Assembly (NCBI GenBank): GCA_025061865.1 | Contig: JANXAA010000005.1 | Span: 1-19,122 of the forward strand | Length of the DNA stretch: 19,122 nt | Direction: 5' to 3' | Origin: Acidobacteriota bacterium | GTDB lineage: Bacteria; Acidobacteriota; HRBIN11 | In this document: positions 1 through 7,314 of the stretch, one piece after another | How the letters are laid out: each line of letters starts with the position of its first letter | How positions within the stretch are numbered: position 1 is the first letter of the stretch | The notes under the pieces: generated by a model | Seen by the model: the letters and a program-made list of their open reading frames with translations, nothing else | The model's database searches: none | What the model was told of the DNA's origin: nothing | Position numbers and translations under genes: made by a program

Positions 1-800
1 CCATCGGCTCGATCACGGCCTTCATCGCCATGATGAATTCGGAGGCCTTCGACCCGATGCGTCTCCGCACACTCCGGAAGGTCTTCAGTGGCGGTGCCCC
101 CGTCCAGCCGGCCGTCGTCAAGCGGTGGGAGTGGGCAACGGGCGTCTATATCCACAACGTATGGGGGATGACCGAGACGACCTCGCCCGGCACGTGGACG
201 CCCTTGGGGGAGCGGGCGCCCGTCGACCCCGAGACAGGGGCCCTGTCCGTCGGCCGGCCGATTCCCGGGAGCGAGGTCCGCATCGTCGACCCCGAGACAG
301 GCCAGCCCCGCCCGACCGGCGAGGTCGGCGAGATCGTCGTCCGGGGGCCCCATGTGTTCAAGGGCTATTGGAACAAACCCGAGGAAACAGCCCAGACGCT
401 CCGGGAAGGATGGCTCTATACGGGCGACCTGGGTAAGATGGATACCCAGGGATGGGTCTACTGGATCGAGCGTCGGAAGGACATCATCAACGTGTCCGGC
501 TTCAAGGTGTGGCCCCGGGAGGTCGAGGGCGTCCTGCTGGAGCATCCGGCCGTCCTGGAGGCGGCCGTCATCGGTGTCCCCGACCCCTATCGGGGCGAGA
601 CGGTCAAGGCCATCGTGGTCCCGCGGCCGGAGTTTCGGGATCAGGTGTCGGCCGAGGAGTTGATCGCTTTCTGTCGGGACCGGCTGGCCAATTACAAGTA
701 CCCCCGCCTCGTCGAGTTCCGGGACGAACTCCCCAAAAACCCTCAGGGGAAAATCCTGAAGTACGTCCTACGGGAAGAGGCACGACCGGCCGACGTCTAA
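1..800 (+). CDS. AMP-dependent acyl-CoA synthetase/ligase, 3' part (5' end outside window)
   Basis: This is the C-terminal part of an ANL-superfamily adenylate-forming enzyme, which activates a carboxylic acid to acyl-AMP and then acyl-CoA. The reading frame is open from the first bases (codons begin at position 3), so the gene starts upstream of the window. Visible motifs in order are FSGGAPV, the adenylation motif VWGMTETT, the hinge-region sequence YTGDLGKMD followed by ERRKDIINVSGFKVWPREVE, and the C-terminal catalytic-lysine motif NPQGKILK. The closest family feel is medium- or long-chain fatty-acyl-CoA ligase, but the acyl pocket lies mostly outside the window, so the substrate cannot be given. 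The TAA stop at 798-800 directly abuts the stop codon of the convergent gene. The gene has no evident link to the hydrogenase locus. Confidence 0.93.
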   Translation, partial: IGSITAFIAMMNSEAFDPMRLRTLRKVFSGGAPVQPAVVKRWEWATGVYIHNVWGMTETTSPGTWTPLGERAPVDPETGALSVGRPIPGSEVRIVDPETGQPRPTGEVGEIVVRGPHVFKGYWNKPEETAQTLREGWLYTGDLGKMDTQGWVYWIERRKDIINVSGFKVWPREVEGVLLEHPAVLEAAVIGVPDPYRGETVKAIVVPRPEFRDQVSAEELIAFCRDRLANYKYPRLVEFRDELPKNPQGKILKYVLREEARPADV

Positions 801-1589
801 TCAGTCCCCTTCTTGGGCGACCCGGAACGTCAGCGTCACGTTCGCAAAGGTGACCTGGTCCCCGTCCCGGATAGGAGTGGGCACGCCGTTCGAGAGTCGC
901 CTCTTATTAAGGAATGTCCCGTTGACGGCTCCGATTTCCTCGATCAGCTTCCACTGGCCCTCTTCATGGAGCAGAACAGCATGGCGGCGGGAGACATACC
1001 GGTGGGAGTCCTCTTCCGTGAGGTCCACGTCCGGGGACAGGCCCGTGACCTTGTCGTAGCGACCGATGATCGTAACGTCCTTCGTGATGGGATACATCCG
1101 GCCCGTAGCCGCTGAGATCAGATAGGCCAGGACTTTGCGCTTTTCTTCTACGGGCGGTCCGGAAACGACCTGCACAGGCGGAGCGTCGTAACTCGAGAAG
1201 ACGGCTGTCGAGACCTGGAGGAGCCGCTGGAGCTGGTCGGTCGTCTCCCGAAGACGAATCGAGAGCTTCCGCATGATACGGAGGGCGATCTCGGGATTCG
1301 CCTGAATCATGGCCACGAAGTTGGCACTGTTGATGCGGATCAGCTCGCAGTCTTCCTCAACCTCGGCAGAAGCCGTACGGGGGATACCTTCTAAAACAGC
1401 CATTTCTCCAAAAAAGTCACCCTTCTCCAAGACAGCCAGCGTCTGGTCCATGCCGTTGATGTTTTTGAATATGCGGACCTTCCCAGAGTGGATAACATAC
1501 ATCTCATGACCCAGGTCTCCTTCGTGGAAGATAATCTCACCCTTCGAATAGTGAACCAGATAGCGCTGGCAAACTTGCTGCCAGTCCAT
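801..1589 (-). CDS. Cyclic-nucleotide-binding domain plus FHA domain protein
   Basis: A predicted soluble signalling protein of 262 residues with two recognisable modules. The N-terminal half is a Crp-type cyclic-nucleotide-binding beta-roll: KGEIIFHEGD, MYVIHSGKVRIF, and the phosphate-cassette-like FFGEMAVLEGIPRTASAEV. No helix-turn-helix follows, so it is not an ordinary Crp/Fnr regulator. The C-terminal half is a forkhead-associated phosphothreonine-binding domain with the signatures IIGR, SRRHA and NGTFLNKRRL. The ATG at 1589 is preferred because GGGGAAA precedes it; an in-frame TTG at 1604 is a weaker alternative. It lies downstream of the hydrogenase operon's terminator, so it is probably a separate transcription unit. 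Such CNB-FHA proteins may link a small ligand to Ser/Thr kinase signalling; the ligand and partner are unknown. Confidence 0.9.
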   Translation of the reverse strand: MDWQQVCQRYLVHYSKGEIIFHEGDLGHEMYVIHSGKVRIFKNINGMDQTLAVLEKGDFFGEMAVLEGIPRTASAEVEEDCELIRINSANFVAMIQANPEIALRIMRKLSIRLRETTDQLQRLLQVSTAVFSSYDAPPVQVVSGPPVEEKRKVLAYLISAATGRMYPITKDVTIIGRYDKVTGLSPDVDLTEEDSHRYVSRRHAVLLHEEGQWKLIEEIGAVNGTFLNKRRLSNGVPTPIRDGDQVTFANVTLTFRVAQEGD

Positions 1590-1610
1590 AAGCTTTCCCC
1601 GCAACGGATG

Positions 1611-1659
1611 AAGTAAGACTCAAGATACAAGATCCAGGATACTGAATGCAAGATGTGAA
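1611..1659. repeat. Degenerate 7-bp tandem array (AT-CAAG type)
   Basis: Seven consecutive heptamers can be read in exact register: AAGTAAG, ACTCAAG, ATACAAG, ATCCAGG, ATACTGA, ATGCAAG, ATGTGAA. No unit is identical to another, but the 7-bp phase never slips. It occupies the gap between the CNB-FHA gene and hypF, so it forms the 5' upstream region of the CNB-FHA gene. Confidence 0.75.
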
Positions 1660-1664
1660 AATAG

Positions 1665-1692
1665 GTCCCCGGTCTCGGGTGCCGGGTCTCCG
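1665..1692. repeat. Degenerate 7-bp tandem array (GTCTCGG type)
   Basis: Four heptamers in register: GTCCCCG, GTCTCGG, GTGCCGG, GTCTCCG. This is a second array with a different consensus, sitting only five bases after the 1611-1659 array and directly before the terminator of the hydrogenase operon on the other strand. Confidence 0.7.
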
Positions 1693-1731
1693 GAAAAGAA
1701 GGGCCGACTCCGGAGTCTGGAGTCGGCCCTT
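1691..1731 (-). terminator. Intrinsic terminator of the hydrogenase/hyp operon
   Basis: Positions 1699-1711 and 1719-1731 form a perfect 13-bp GC-rich stem with a 7-base loop. Read on the minus strand, the stem overlaps the TAA stop of hypF and is followed by a short T-rich tract (CTTTTCC at 1698-1692). This fits a rho-independent terminator closing the operon. The stem itself reads as heptamer-like units (GACTCCG, GAGTCTG, GAGTCGG), so it may have arisen from the same kind of repeat as its neighbours. Confidence 0.85.
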
Positions 1732-4066
1732 AGGCCGAGACCTCTGCGATACGATAAGCGGCGACCCACAGCTGGCCGACGGCGAGGCTCCCGTCCGTCG
1801 GAGGGAGCTGAGTGTGGATAAAACCCTGGAAGCCCCGCGCTTCCAGGTCAGTCAGGAGGGCCTCCGTGAGATAGCGGTTGCAGAACACGCCGCCGGCCAT
1901 CACGACTCGCGGGACGCCCAGGCGTTCGACGACGGCCACGGCGGCCCGGACGAGGGCATCGTGGAAGGCGGCCGCCAGGGCTTCCGGGGTGGCGCCCCGC
2001 CGGAATCGGTCGACTAAGGCTCGGACGAGTTCCCGCCAGTCCAGCCGCAGGATATCCGCCTCCTGAAGAGGAAGGGGGAGGGGATGAGACCCGGAACCAT
2101 ACTGCCAGGCGGCGTACTCCAAGAGTTGAGCCGACTGGGCCTGATGAGTATTGAAGAAGGAAATACCGAGCAGGGCGCTGACGCCGTCGAAGAGCCGGCC
2201 CATGCTGGTCGTGACGGGGCTCAGAAGACTTTTCCGAAGGACCTGCAGGACGAGTTCGACGGCCCGTCCCGGAATCTCCCGGAACAGGGGAAGGTCCCGG
2301 GGAAAGTCCGGTCCGAAGCTCTCCCATAAAAGGGCCAGGGCGACCCGCCAAGGTTCCCGGACGGCTTTTTCGCCTGTGGGGAGGCGGAAGGGCCACAGGG
2401 AAGCGACACGCCGAAAATCCCGGGGATCGCCCATCAAGAACTCTCCGCCCCATACGGTGCCGTCCAGACCGTAACCCGTTCCGTCCCACGTGAGGCCCAA
2501 GACGGTCCCTTCGAGCTGGTTTTCCAGTATACAGGCCGCCAGGTGGGCGTGGTGGTGCTGGACGGCGAACCGAGGCACATCCCACTCCTCAGCCAAGCGC
2601 GTCGTGAAGTAATCCGGATGAAGGTCGTGGACGATGGCCTGGGGACGAACCTCATAGAGGTGCAAAAAGTCTTTCAACGTTCGTCGGTAGACCTGACGGG
2701 CCTCGTAGCCATCCAGGTCGCCGATGTGCTGGGAGAGGATGATCTCGCGGTCCCGGCTCAGAGCAAAGGTGGCGTTCATGTGACCGCCCAGGGCGAGGAG
2801 GGGCGGGAGCGATCGGGGCGCCAGGACCGGCAGGGGCGTGTAACCCCGGGCCCGCCGGAGGAGCTGGGGCTTGGCCCGGGGGCGGGTGATGACTTGAAGG
2901 ACCGAGTCATCGGCATGGCGTACGATGGGTCGGTCGTGGAGGAGGAAACCGTCGCAGAGGTCTGCCAGGGCTTGGAGGGCCTCCCCGTCCCGGTATTGAA
3001 TCGGCTCGTCGGAGAGGTTCCCCGATGTGGCCACGACGGGGAAGTTCAGCGCATGCAAGAGCAAGACGTGCAAGGGTGTGTAGGGCAAGAAAACGCCCAA
3101 GTAGGGGGACTGAGGCGCGACCGAGGGCGCGACTTCCCGCCATCCGGCCGGCGTCCGGGGCAAAAGCAGAATAGGTGCCTGCGGCGACGTCAGGAGGGCC
3201 TCCGCAAAGGAGGGGACCTCCACGTGGCGGCGCAGGGTTTCCAGGTCGGGGTACATGACAGCGAAAGCTTTAAAAGGCCGACGCTTGTGGACCCGGAGAC
3301 GTGCGACGGCCGGCTCGTTCCGGGCGTCCACGATCAGGTGGTAGCCCCCGAGGCCCTTCAGGGCAATGATCGACCCAGTCCGGACCCGCTCGGCCGCCAT
3401 GTAGAGAGCTTCGTCGCCCCAGGCGACGGGTGTCCCATCGGACGTGCGAAACTCCAGCCGGGGTCCGCATCGGGGACAGGCGTTGGGCTGGGCGTGAAAC
3501 CGGCGGTCCTTCGGATCGTGATACTCCCGCTCGCAGTCGGGACACATCCGAAAGGCTCTCATAGACGTGCGGGGCCGGTCATAGGGAAGGTCCTCGATGA
3601 TGGTGAACCGGGGCCCGCAGTGGGTGCAGTTCGTGAAAGGGTACCCGTACCGACGGTCGTTGGGGTCCAGGACCTCTCGGCGACAGGCGGCGCAGACAGC
3701 TAAATCCGGTAGGACCCACACCCGGCGAGCCTCATCAAGCTGACTCGGCCGGATCGTAAAGGCCGCGTACCCGACGGGCTGGAGGAATCGATGGTCGATG
3801 GCATAAAGGAAGGCCGGCGGCGGCTTCTCCCGGGAGAGGCGCTCCAGGAACGTCAGGAGGGCCGAGGAAGGGCCCTCGGCCTCAATAAGGACGCCGAGGC
3901 CGTCATTACAGACCCAACCCGTCAGGCCCAACTCTGAGGCCAGACGATACACGAAGGGCCGGAACCCAACGCCCTGGACGACGCCCAGGACCCGAACCTG
4001 GAGACGCTCGGGGTTCAAGCCTCCGGAAACGTCTGCCGTCGTCGCTGTTCCAGGAATTGCGTCCAT
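1730..4066 (-). CDS. hypF: Carbamoyltransferase HypF, [NiFe] hydrogenase maturation
   Basis: HypF uses carbamoyl phosphate and ATP to make carbamoyl-adenylate and transfers the carbamoyl group to the C-terminal cysteine of HypE. This is the first step in making the cyanide ligands of the active-site iron. All domains are present in the 778 residues, the usual length: an N-terminal acylphosphatase domain (GVVQGVGFRPFVYRLA), paired zinc-finger motifs (CAAC, CTHC, CPDC, CPRC between about residues 110 and 205), a YrdC-like domain (KGLGGYHL, TSGNLSDEPI), and a Kae1/TobZ-like C-terminal domain (QHHHAHLAA, WDGTGYG, MAGGVFCN). The ATG at 4066 overlaps hypB by 52 bases. A TTG at 4018 overlaps the hypB stop as TTGA and would delete 16 non-conserved residues, so it is a credible alternative start. 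It is the last gene of the operon. Confidence 0.97.
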   Translation of the reverse strand: MDAIPGTATTADVSGGLNPERLQVRVLGVVQGVGFRPFVYRLASELGLTGWVCNDGLGVLIEAEGPSSALLTFLERLSREKPPPAFLYAIDHRFLQPVGYAAFTIRPSQLDEARRVWVLPDLAVCAACRREVLDPNDRRYGYPFTNCTHCGPRFTIIEDLPYDRPRTSMRAFRMCPDCEREYHDPKDRRFHAQPNACPRCGPRLEFRTSDGTPVAWGDEALYMAAERVRTGSIIALKGLGGYHLIVDARNEPAVARLRVHKRRPFKAFAVMYPDLETLRRHVEVPSFAEALLTSPQAPILLLPRTPAGWREVAPSVAPQSPYLGVFLPYTPLHVLLLHALNFPVVATSGNLSDEPIQYRDGEALQALADLCDGFLLHDRPIVRHADDSVLQVITRPRAKPQLLRRARGYTPLPVLAPRSLPPLLALGGHMNATFALSRDREIILSQHIGDLDGYEARQVYRRTLKDFLHLYEVRPQAIVHDLHPDYFTTRLAEEWDVPRFAVQHHHAHLAACILENQLEGTVLGLTWDGTGYGLDGTVWGGEFLMGDPRDFRRVASLWPFRLPTGEKAVREPWRVALALLWESFGPDFPRDLPLFREIPGRAVELVLQVLRKSLLSPVTTSMGRLFDGVSALLGISFFNTHQAQSAQLLEYAAWQYGSGSHPLPLPLQEADILRLDWRELVRALVDRFRRGATPEALAAAFHDALVRAAVAVVERLGVPRVVMAGGVFCNRYLTEALLTDLEARGFQGFIHTQLPPTDGSLAVGQLWVAAYRIAEVSA

Positions 4067-4686
4067 GCCGGAATCCCTGCGCCCGTCTTGGCCGATACGA
4101 CGAAGACCTGAAGTTCAGGTTGAATCTCCAGGGCCCCCTGGCGGGCCCGCTCGACCGAAAAGTCCATCACCTCCAGGAGGTCGGCCTTCGTGATAACCAG
4201 GACCTGGGCCGTCCGGAAAGCCTTGGGATACTTAGCCGGCTTGTCGTCGCCCTCGGAGACCGAGAGCAGAACGACCCGGAGGTGCTCGCCCAGGTCGAAG
4301 CTCGCCGGACATACGAGGTTACCCACGTTTTCGATGAATAAAAAGTCGAGTTCGGTATCCATGAGACGCCAGGCCTGCTCGACCATGGACGCCTCCAGGT
4401 GGCAGGTCCCGCCCGTCGTGACCTGGACGGCCTCGACGCCCAAGGCCCGGATCCGATCGGCGTCCCGCTCCGTCTCGATGTCGCCTTCTAGCACGCCGAT
4501 GCGGTACCGGCCCATCAGGACTGGCAGGGTCGTCTCCAGTAGGGTCGTCTTGCCGGCGCCCGGGGCCGATATCAGGTTGACGACGTAGGTCCGACTCTGG
4601 TCCCACGCCTCCCGGAGGCGTCGGGCCACGTAATCATTGGTCTTCAGGATATTTTCCATGACTCGGACGGTTCGAATCTCCGCCAT
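4015..4686 (-). CDS. hypB: GTPase HypB, nickel insertion for [NiFe] hydrogenase
   Basis: HypB is a SIMIBI-class GTPase that, with HypA, inserts nickel into the large-subunit precursor. The 223-residue protein carries the P-loop APGAGKTT, the EGDIETERDADRI region, the G-domain metal site GGTCH (adjacent Cys and His), the ENVGNLVCPASFD segment and the nucleotide-specificity motif TKADLL. The N-terminal CxxCGC high-affinity nickel motif of E. coli HypB and the His-rich stretch of other HypBs are both absent; the protein begins almost directly with the conserved MENILKTND region. It therefore belongs to the short HypB type that relies on the G-domain site. AGAGGGAAG precedes the ATG. It follows hypA and overlaps the start of hypF. 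Confidence 0.97.
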   Translation of the reverse strand: MAEIRTVRVMENILKTNDYVARRLREAWDQSRTYVVNLISAPGAGKTTLLETTLPVLMGRYRIGVLEGDIETERDADRIRALGVEAVQVTTGGTCHLEASMVEQAWRLMDTELDFLFIENVGNLVCPASFDLGEHLRVVLLSVSEGDDKPAKYPKAFRTAQVLVITKADLLEVMDFSVERARQGALEIQPELQVFVVSAKTGAGIPAWTQFLEQRRRQTFPEA

Positions 4687-4698
4687 CGCTTCCCTCTC

Positions 4699-4862
4699 GG
4701 GAATTCGGTAATTCGGCAGTCGGAGAATGTCGGCATTGGAGGCCCAGGCAGCCTGCGAACCTTTACAGAGGTACCTCGCCTTTTATCCACGGATTCCCGA
4801 ATTGCTGAATTCTCGGACTGCCGAACTGCCGAATGGCTGAACTCCCGGATTCCCCGATTCGA
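4699..4862. repeat. Inverted pair of degenerate 8-bp arrays between hypB and hypA
   Basis: The left array (4699-4738) reads GGGAATTC, GGTAATTC, GGCAGTCG, GAGAATGT, CGGCATTG. The right array (4791-4862) reads GGATTCCC, GAATTGCT, GAATTCTC, GGACTGCC, GAACTGCC, GAATGGCT, GAACTCCC, GGATTCCC, CGATTCGA, essentially the reverse complement of the left unit. Positions 4703-4728 pair with 4809-4834 at 23 of 26 bases, giving a long stem with a loop of about 80 bases in the operon transcript. The right array continues into the 3' coding end of hypA. A 10-bp palindrome, GAGGTACCTC (4768-4777), lies in the loop. Confidence 0.85.
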
Positions 4863-5205
4863 CCTCCAACTCGACGTTCCGTAGAAGCAATTCCTCGCCC
4901 TGCACGACCCGGACCCGGGTCGCCCCACACTCGATACAGCGGTATCGATAGCCCTGCGGTTGGAACTCAACGCCACAAGCCTCGCACTGGAGGCGCAGGG
5001 GGACGAAATGGATCTCCAGTTCTGCTTGGGCCAGGAAGGGTTTCACCTCCCGGAAGGCTAAGAAGGCATTCCGGAGATACATGGGAATCACATTCGACAT
5101 CTCGCCGACTTCGACGACCAGACGGACGACCCGCTGAGCCCCGTGCTCTTGGACGATTGCCTCGACGGCATCGACTAAGGCCTGCATGATCGAAAGTTCA
5201 TGCAT
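4783..5205 (-). CDS. hypA: Nickel metallochaperone HypA with repeat-derived C-terminal tail
   Basis: HypA binds nickel through its N-terminal MHE motif and passes it, with HypB, to the hydrogenase large subunit. The protein starts MHELSIMQALVDAV with the essential His2. It has the structural zinc site CEAC...CIEC and the usual family ending LLLRNVELEVE at about residue 115. It then continues for about 24 extra residues that fall into three 8-residue periods: SGNPGVQP, FGSSAVRE, FSNSGIRG. These are translated from the 8-bp intergenic array (24 bases is three 8-bp units and eight codons). The tail is probably a passive extension caused by loss of the original stop. GAGGTG lies six bases before the ATG. 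Confidence 0.96.
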   Translation of the reverse strand: MHELSIMQALVDAVEAIVQEHGAQRVVRLVVEVGEMSNVIPMYLRNAFLAFREVKPFLAQAELEIHFVPLRLQCEACGVEFQPQGYRYRCIECGATRVRVVQGEELLLRNVELEVESGNPGVQPFGSSAVREFSNSGIRG

Positions 5206-5215
5206 GGTAACACCT

Positions 5216-5372
5216 CATAATTCGGCAGTTGGGGAGTTCGGCAATTCGGGACACGGACCCACGAATGGGGTGCCGACGTCACCGAACGTCTGACGCTTTC
5301 CCGGATGGCCCAGCTCCTGGCCGTCCGAATGGCCAGACTACCGAGTTCCCGAATTGACGAACCACCGGACTT
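5216..5372. repeat. Inverted pair of degenerate 8-bp arrays between hypA and hypE
   Basis: The left array (5216-5263) reads CATAATTC, GGCAGTTG, GGGAGTTC, GGCAATTC, GGGACACG, GACCCACG. The right array (5301-5372) reads CCGGATGG, CCCAGCTC, CTGGCCGT, CCGAATGG, CCAGACTA, CCGAGTTC, CCGAATTG, ACGAACCA, CCGGACTT, the complementary orientation of the same unit. The best pairing is 5237-5251 (TTCGGCAATTCGGGA) with 5347-5361, 14 of 15 bases. The element fills the whole gap, ends at the hypE stop codon, and begins just upstream of the hypA ribosome-binding site on the minus strand. Confidence 0.85.
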
Positions 5373-6448
5373 TAGCAAATCCGGGGCAACTGCTCCCCGG
5401 CTAGCATGTCGACGACCCGGAAACCCCCGACCTGGGTCTTCATGAGGACCATCGACCGAGTGTCTTCGACGACCTCGCCGATGATGGCCGCTTCCCGGCC
5501 GAGGGGGTGGGCCCGCATCCGGGTCAGGACGGCCTCGGCGTCCTCTCGAGCGACGATGGCGATCAGCTTCCCTTCGTTGGCTACATGCAGGGGGTCAAGG
5601 CCCAGGACCTCGCACACACCCCGGACCTCGTCCCGGACGGGGATGCGGTCCTCCCAGATACGAATCCCTACGCCAGAGCTCTGAGCGATTTCATGGAGCG
5701 CACTAGCCAAGCCGCCCCGGGTCAGGTCCCGCATGCAACGGACCTCGGGGTCGCCCTCTAAGAGGGCCTCGACGAACGTATGCAGGGGGGCCGTGTCCGA
5801 GACGATGGGCGTGTCCAGCTCGAGCTCTCCCCGAGCGGCTAGGATAGCGATACCATGAGCGGCGATGTCCCCGTTTAAGAGGATTAAGTCCCCCGGTCGA
5901 GCCTGGTCAGCTGAGAGGACCCGACGGGTCATCAAAACGCCAACGCCCGTCGTGTTGATAAATACCCGGTCGCACTTGCCCCGCTGAACGACCTTGGTGT
6001 CCCCCGTCAGGATGGGTACGCCGACCTGAGCGCTGGCCTCGCGCATCGAGTCGACGACCCGCTCAAGGTCCTCGATGGGAAAGCCCTCCTCGAGGATGAA
6101 GGCGGCGCTCAGGACCAAGGGCCGAGCCCCGCTAACGGCCAGGTCGTTGACAGTTCCGTGGACCGCCAGTCGGCCGATGTCGCCGCCTGGGAAGAAGATG
6201 GGGTCGACGACGAAGGAATCCGTCGTGATGGCCAGGCGGAAGTCGCCGACGTGAAAGTAGGCGGCGTCGTTCAGGCACGTCAAGTCTGCCGGCAGCAGCC
6301 GAGGACGGAAGACGGCTTCGATGAGGTCGTGCATCAGCCGGCCCCCGCTCCCGTGGCCCAGGAGGACCTGCCGGTGAGTCAGCGTCGGGACTGGACACTG
6401 AAGCGAGCGCACGCTCCCGGCCATCATCCATCGCTCCATTTGAAACAT
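5372..6448 (-). CDS. hypE: HypE, thiocarboxamide dehydratase for cyanide ligand synthesis
   Basis: HypE receives a carbamoyl group from HypF on its C-terminal cysteine and dehydrates it with ATP to a thiocyanate, the source of the active-site cyanide ligands. The 358-residue protein has the PurM/AIR-synthetase fold signatures LLGHGSGGRLMHDLIE near the N terminus, TTDSFVVDPIFFPGGDIG, the ATP-site GDTKVV, and RDLTRGGLA. It ends in the diagnostic LPRIC, with the reactive cysteine as the last residue. The ATG at 6448 overlaps the stop of the upstream crotonase gene by one base (TAATG), indicating translational coupling. Internal ATGs at residues 4, 8 and 9 are possible starts, since the conserved family sequence begins at about residue 28. 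Confidence 0.97.
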   Translation of the reverse strand: MFQMERWMMAGSVRSLQCPVPTLTHRQVLLGHGSGGRLMHDLIEAVFRPRLLPADLTCLNDAAYFHVGDFRLAITTDSFVVDPIFFPGGDIGRLAVHGTVNDLAVSGARPLVLSAAFILEEGFPIEDLERVVDSMREASAQVGVPILTGDTKVVQRGKCDRVFINTTGVGVLMTRRVLSADQARPGDLILLNGDIAAHGIAILAARGELELDTPIVSDTAPLHTFVEALLEGDPEVRCMRDLTRGGLASALHEIAQSSGVGIRIWEDRIPVRDEVRGVCEVLGLDPLHVANEGKLIAIVAREDAEAVLTRMRAHPLGREAAIIGEVVEDTRSMVLMKTQVGGFRVVDMLAGEQLPRIC

Positions 6449-7314
6449 TACTCTCCCCGAAATTGGGGCTTCCGCTTTTCAAAGAAGGCCCGCAGGCCCT
6501 CCCAGAAATCGACTCCTTCGGCGATTGCGGCCAGAAACTGGAGTTCCTTGTCCAGATGAACGTCCAAGCGGTCTATCCCGGCCGCCTCGTTGAGGAGCCG
6601 CTTCGTGATACCGAACGCCCGAGTCGGCCCTTCAGCCAAGCGTTCAGCGATACGCCAGACCTCTTCATCGAACCGGTCCCGGGGGAAGACGCCGTTGATG
6701 AGGCCCAGGGACCAAGCCTCCTGGGCGCTCAGTCGGGGGTTTAGGAAGGCCATCTCGAGGGCTCGCCGGAGGCCGATCAGACGCGGCAGGAGAAAGGTCG
6801 AGCTTTCGGCTCCCGTGAGGCCCGTCTTCGAGTAAGCCCACTCAAACCAGGCATCCTCGGAGGCATAGACGAGGTCACAGCTCATGGCCAGGCCGAAGCC
6901 ACCGGCGGCGGCGACGCCCCGGACGGCGGCGATGAAGGGCTTGGGTGCCCGTCGGATCTCGGAAATCGTGCTGTGGAGGTATTCCAAGATCTGCTTGAAG
7001 GCCGCTCCGTAGCCCGTCGGGACCTCCCGGGCCTCCGGCTGGAGGTAGGAGAAGTCGGCCTCGTCCCCGCCCTGCTGGACATATCGGAGGTCGGCGCCGC
7101 TACAGAAGACCCGCTCGTGGCCGGCCAAGACTACGCATCGGACGGCCCGGTCTCGGGCGAGAGCGAGGGCCGCCTTACGTAGGTCTTGGGCCATCTGGAC
7201 GTCCAGGGCATTGAACCGCTCGGGCCGGTCCAGGGTGATGACCCCCATGGCGCCCCGACGGGTTACCCGGATGTGGTAGAGTGCTTCGACGACCTCGCCT
7301 TCTTGTTCCTTCAT
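6448..7314 (-). CDS. Enoyl-CoA hydratase/isomerase (crotonase) family protein inside hyp operon; possible HypX C-terminal-domain counterpart
   Basis: A 288-residue crotonase-fold protein. Visible family features are an N-terminal LDRPERFNALD, the first oxyanion-hole/CoA-binding segment VFCSGADLRYV (about residues 69-79), the second one RGVAAAGGFGLAMSCDLV (132-149), and LLPRLIGLRRALEMAF. The hydratase glutamate corresponding to rat ECH Glu164 appears retained (ALEM, residue 187). The Glu144 position is Tyr161 or Ser162, so ordinary hydratase chemistry is doubtful. Sequence style is that of generic fatty-acid or isomerase-type crotonases more than of known HoxX tails. The ATG at 7314 overlaps the stop of the formyltransferase gene as ATGA, and its own stop overlaps hypE. 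This placement suggests a hydrogenase-maturation role, such as decarbonylating formyl-CoA to CO as in HypX. A beta-oxidation enzyme captured in the operon is the alternative. Confidence 0.88.
   Translation of the reverse strand: MKEQEGEVVEALYHIRVTRRGAMGVITLDRPERFNALDVQMAQDLRKAALALARDRAVRCVVLAGHERVFCSGADLRYVQQGGDEADFSYLQPEAREVPTGYGAAFKQILEYLHSTISEIRRAPKPFIAAVRGVAAAGGFGLAMSCDLVYASEDAWFEWAYSKTGLTGAESSTFLLPRLIGLRRALEMAFLNPRLSAQEAWSLGLINGVFPRDRFDEEVWRIAERLAEGPTRAFGITKRLLNEAAGIDRLDVHLDKELQFLAAIAEGVDFWEGLRAFFEKRKPQFRGE

Noticed and set aside
2543..3703. 386-codon open frame on the plus strand opposite hypF
   Set aside because: It is antisense to the well-conserved HypF domains, has no recognisable motif, and long antisense frames are expected in GC-rich coding DNA.
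4699..5372. CRISPR array in the hypB-hypA-hypE gaps
   Set aside because: Units are only 8 bp, degenerate and contiguous with no spacers, and no cas genes are near.
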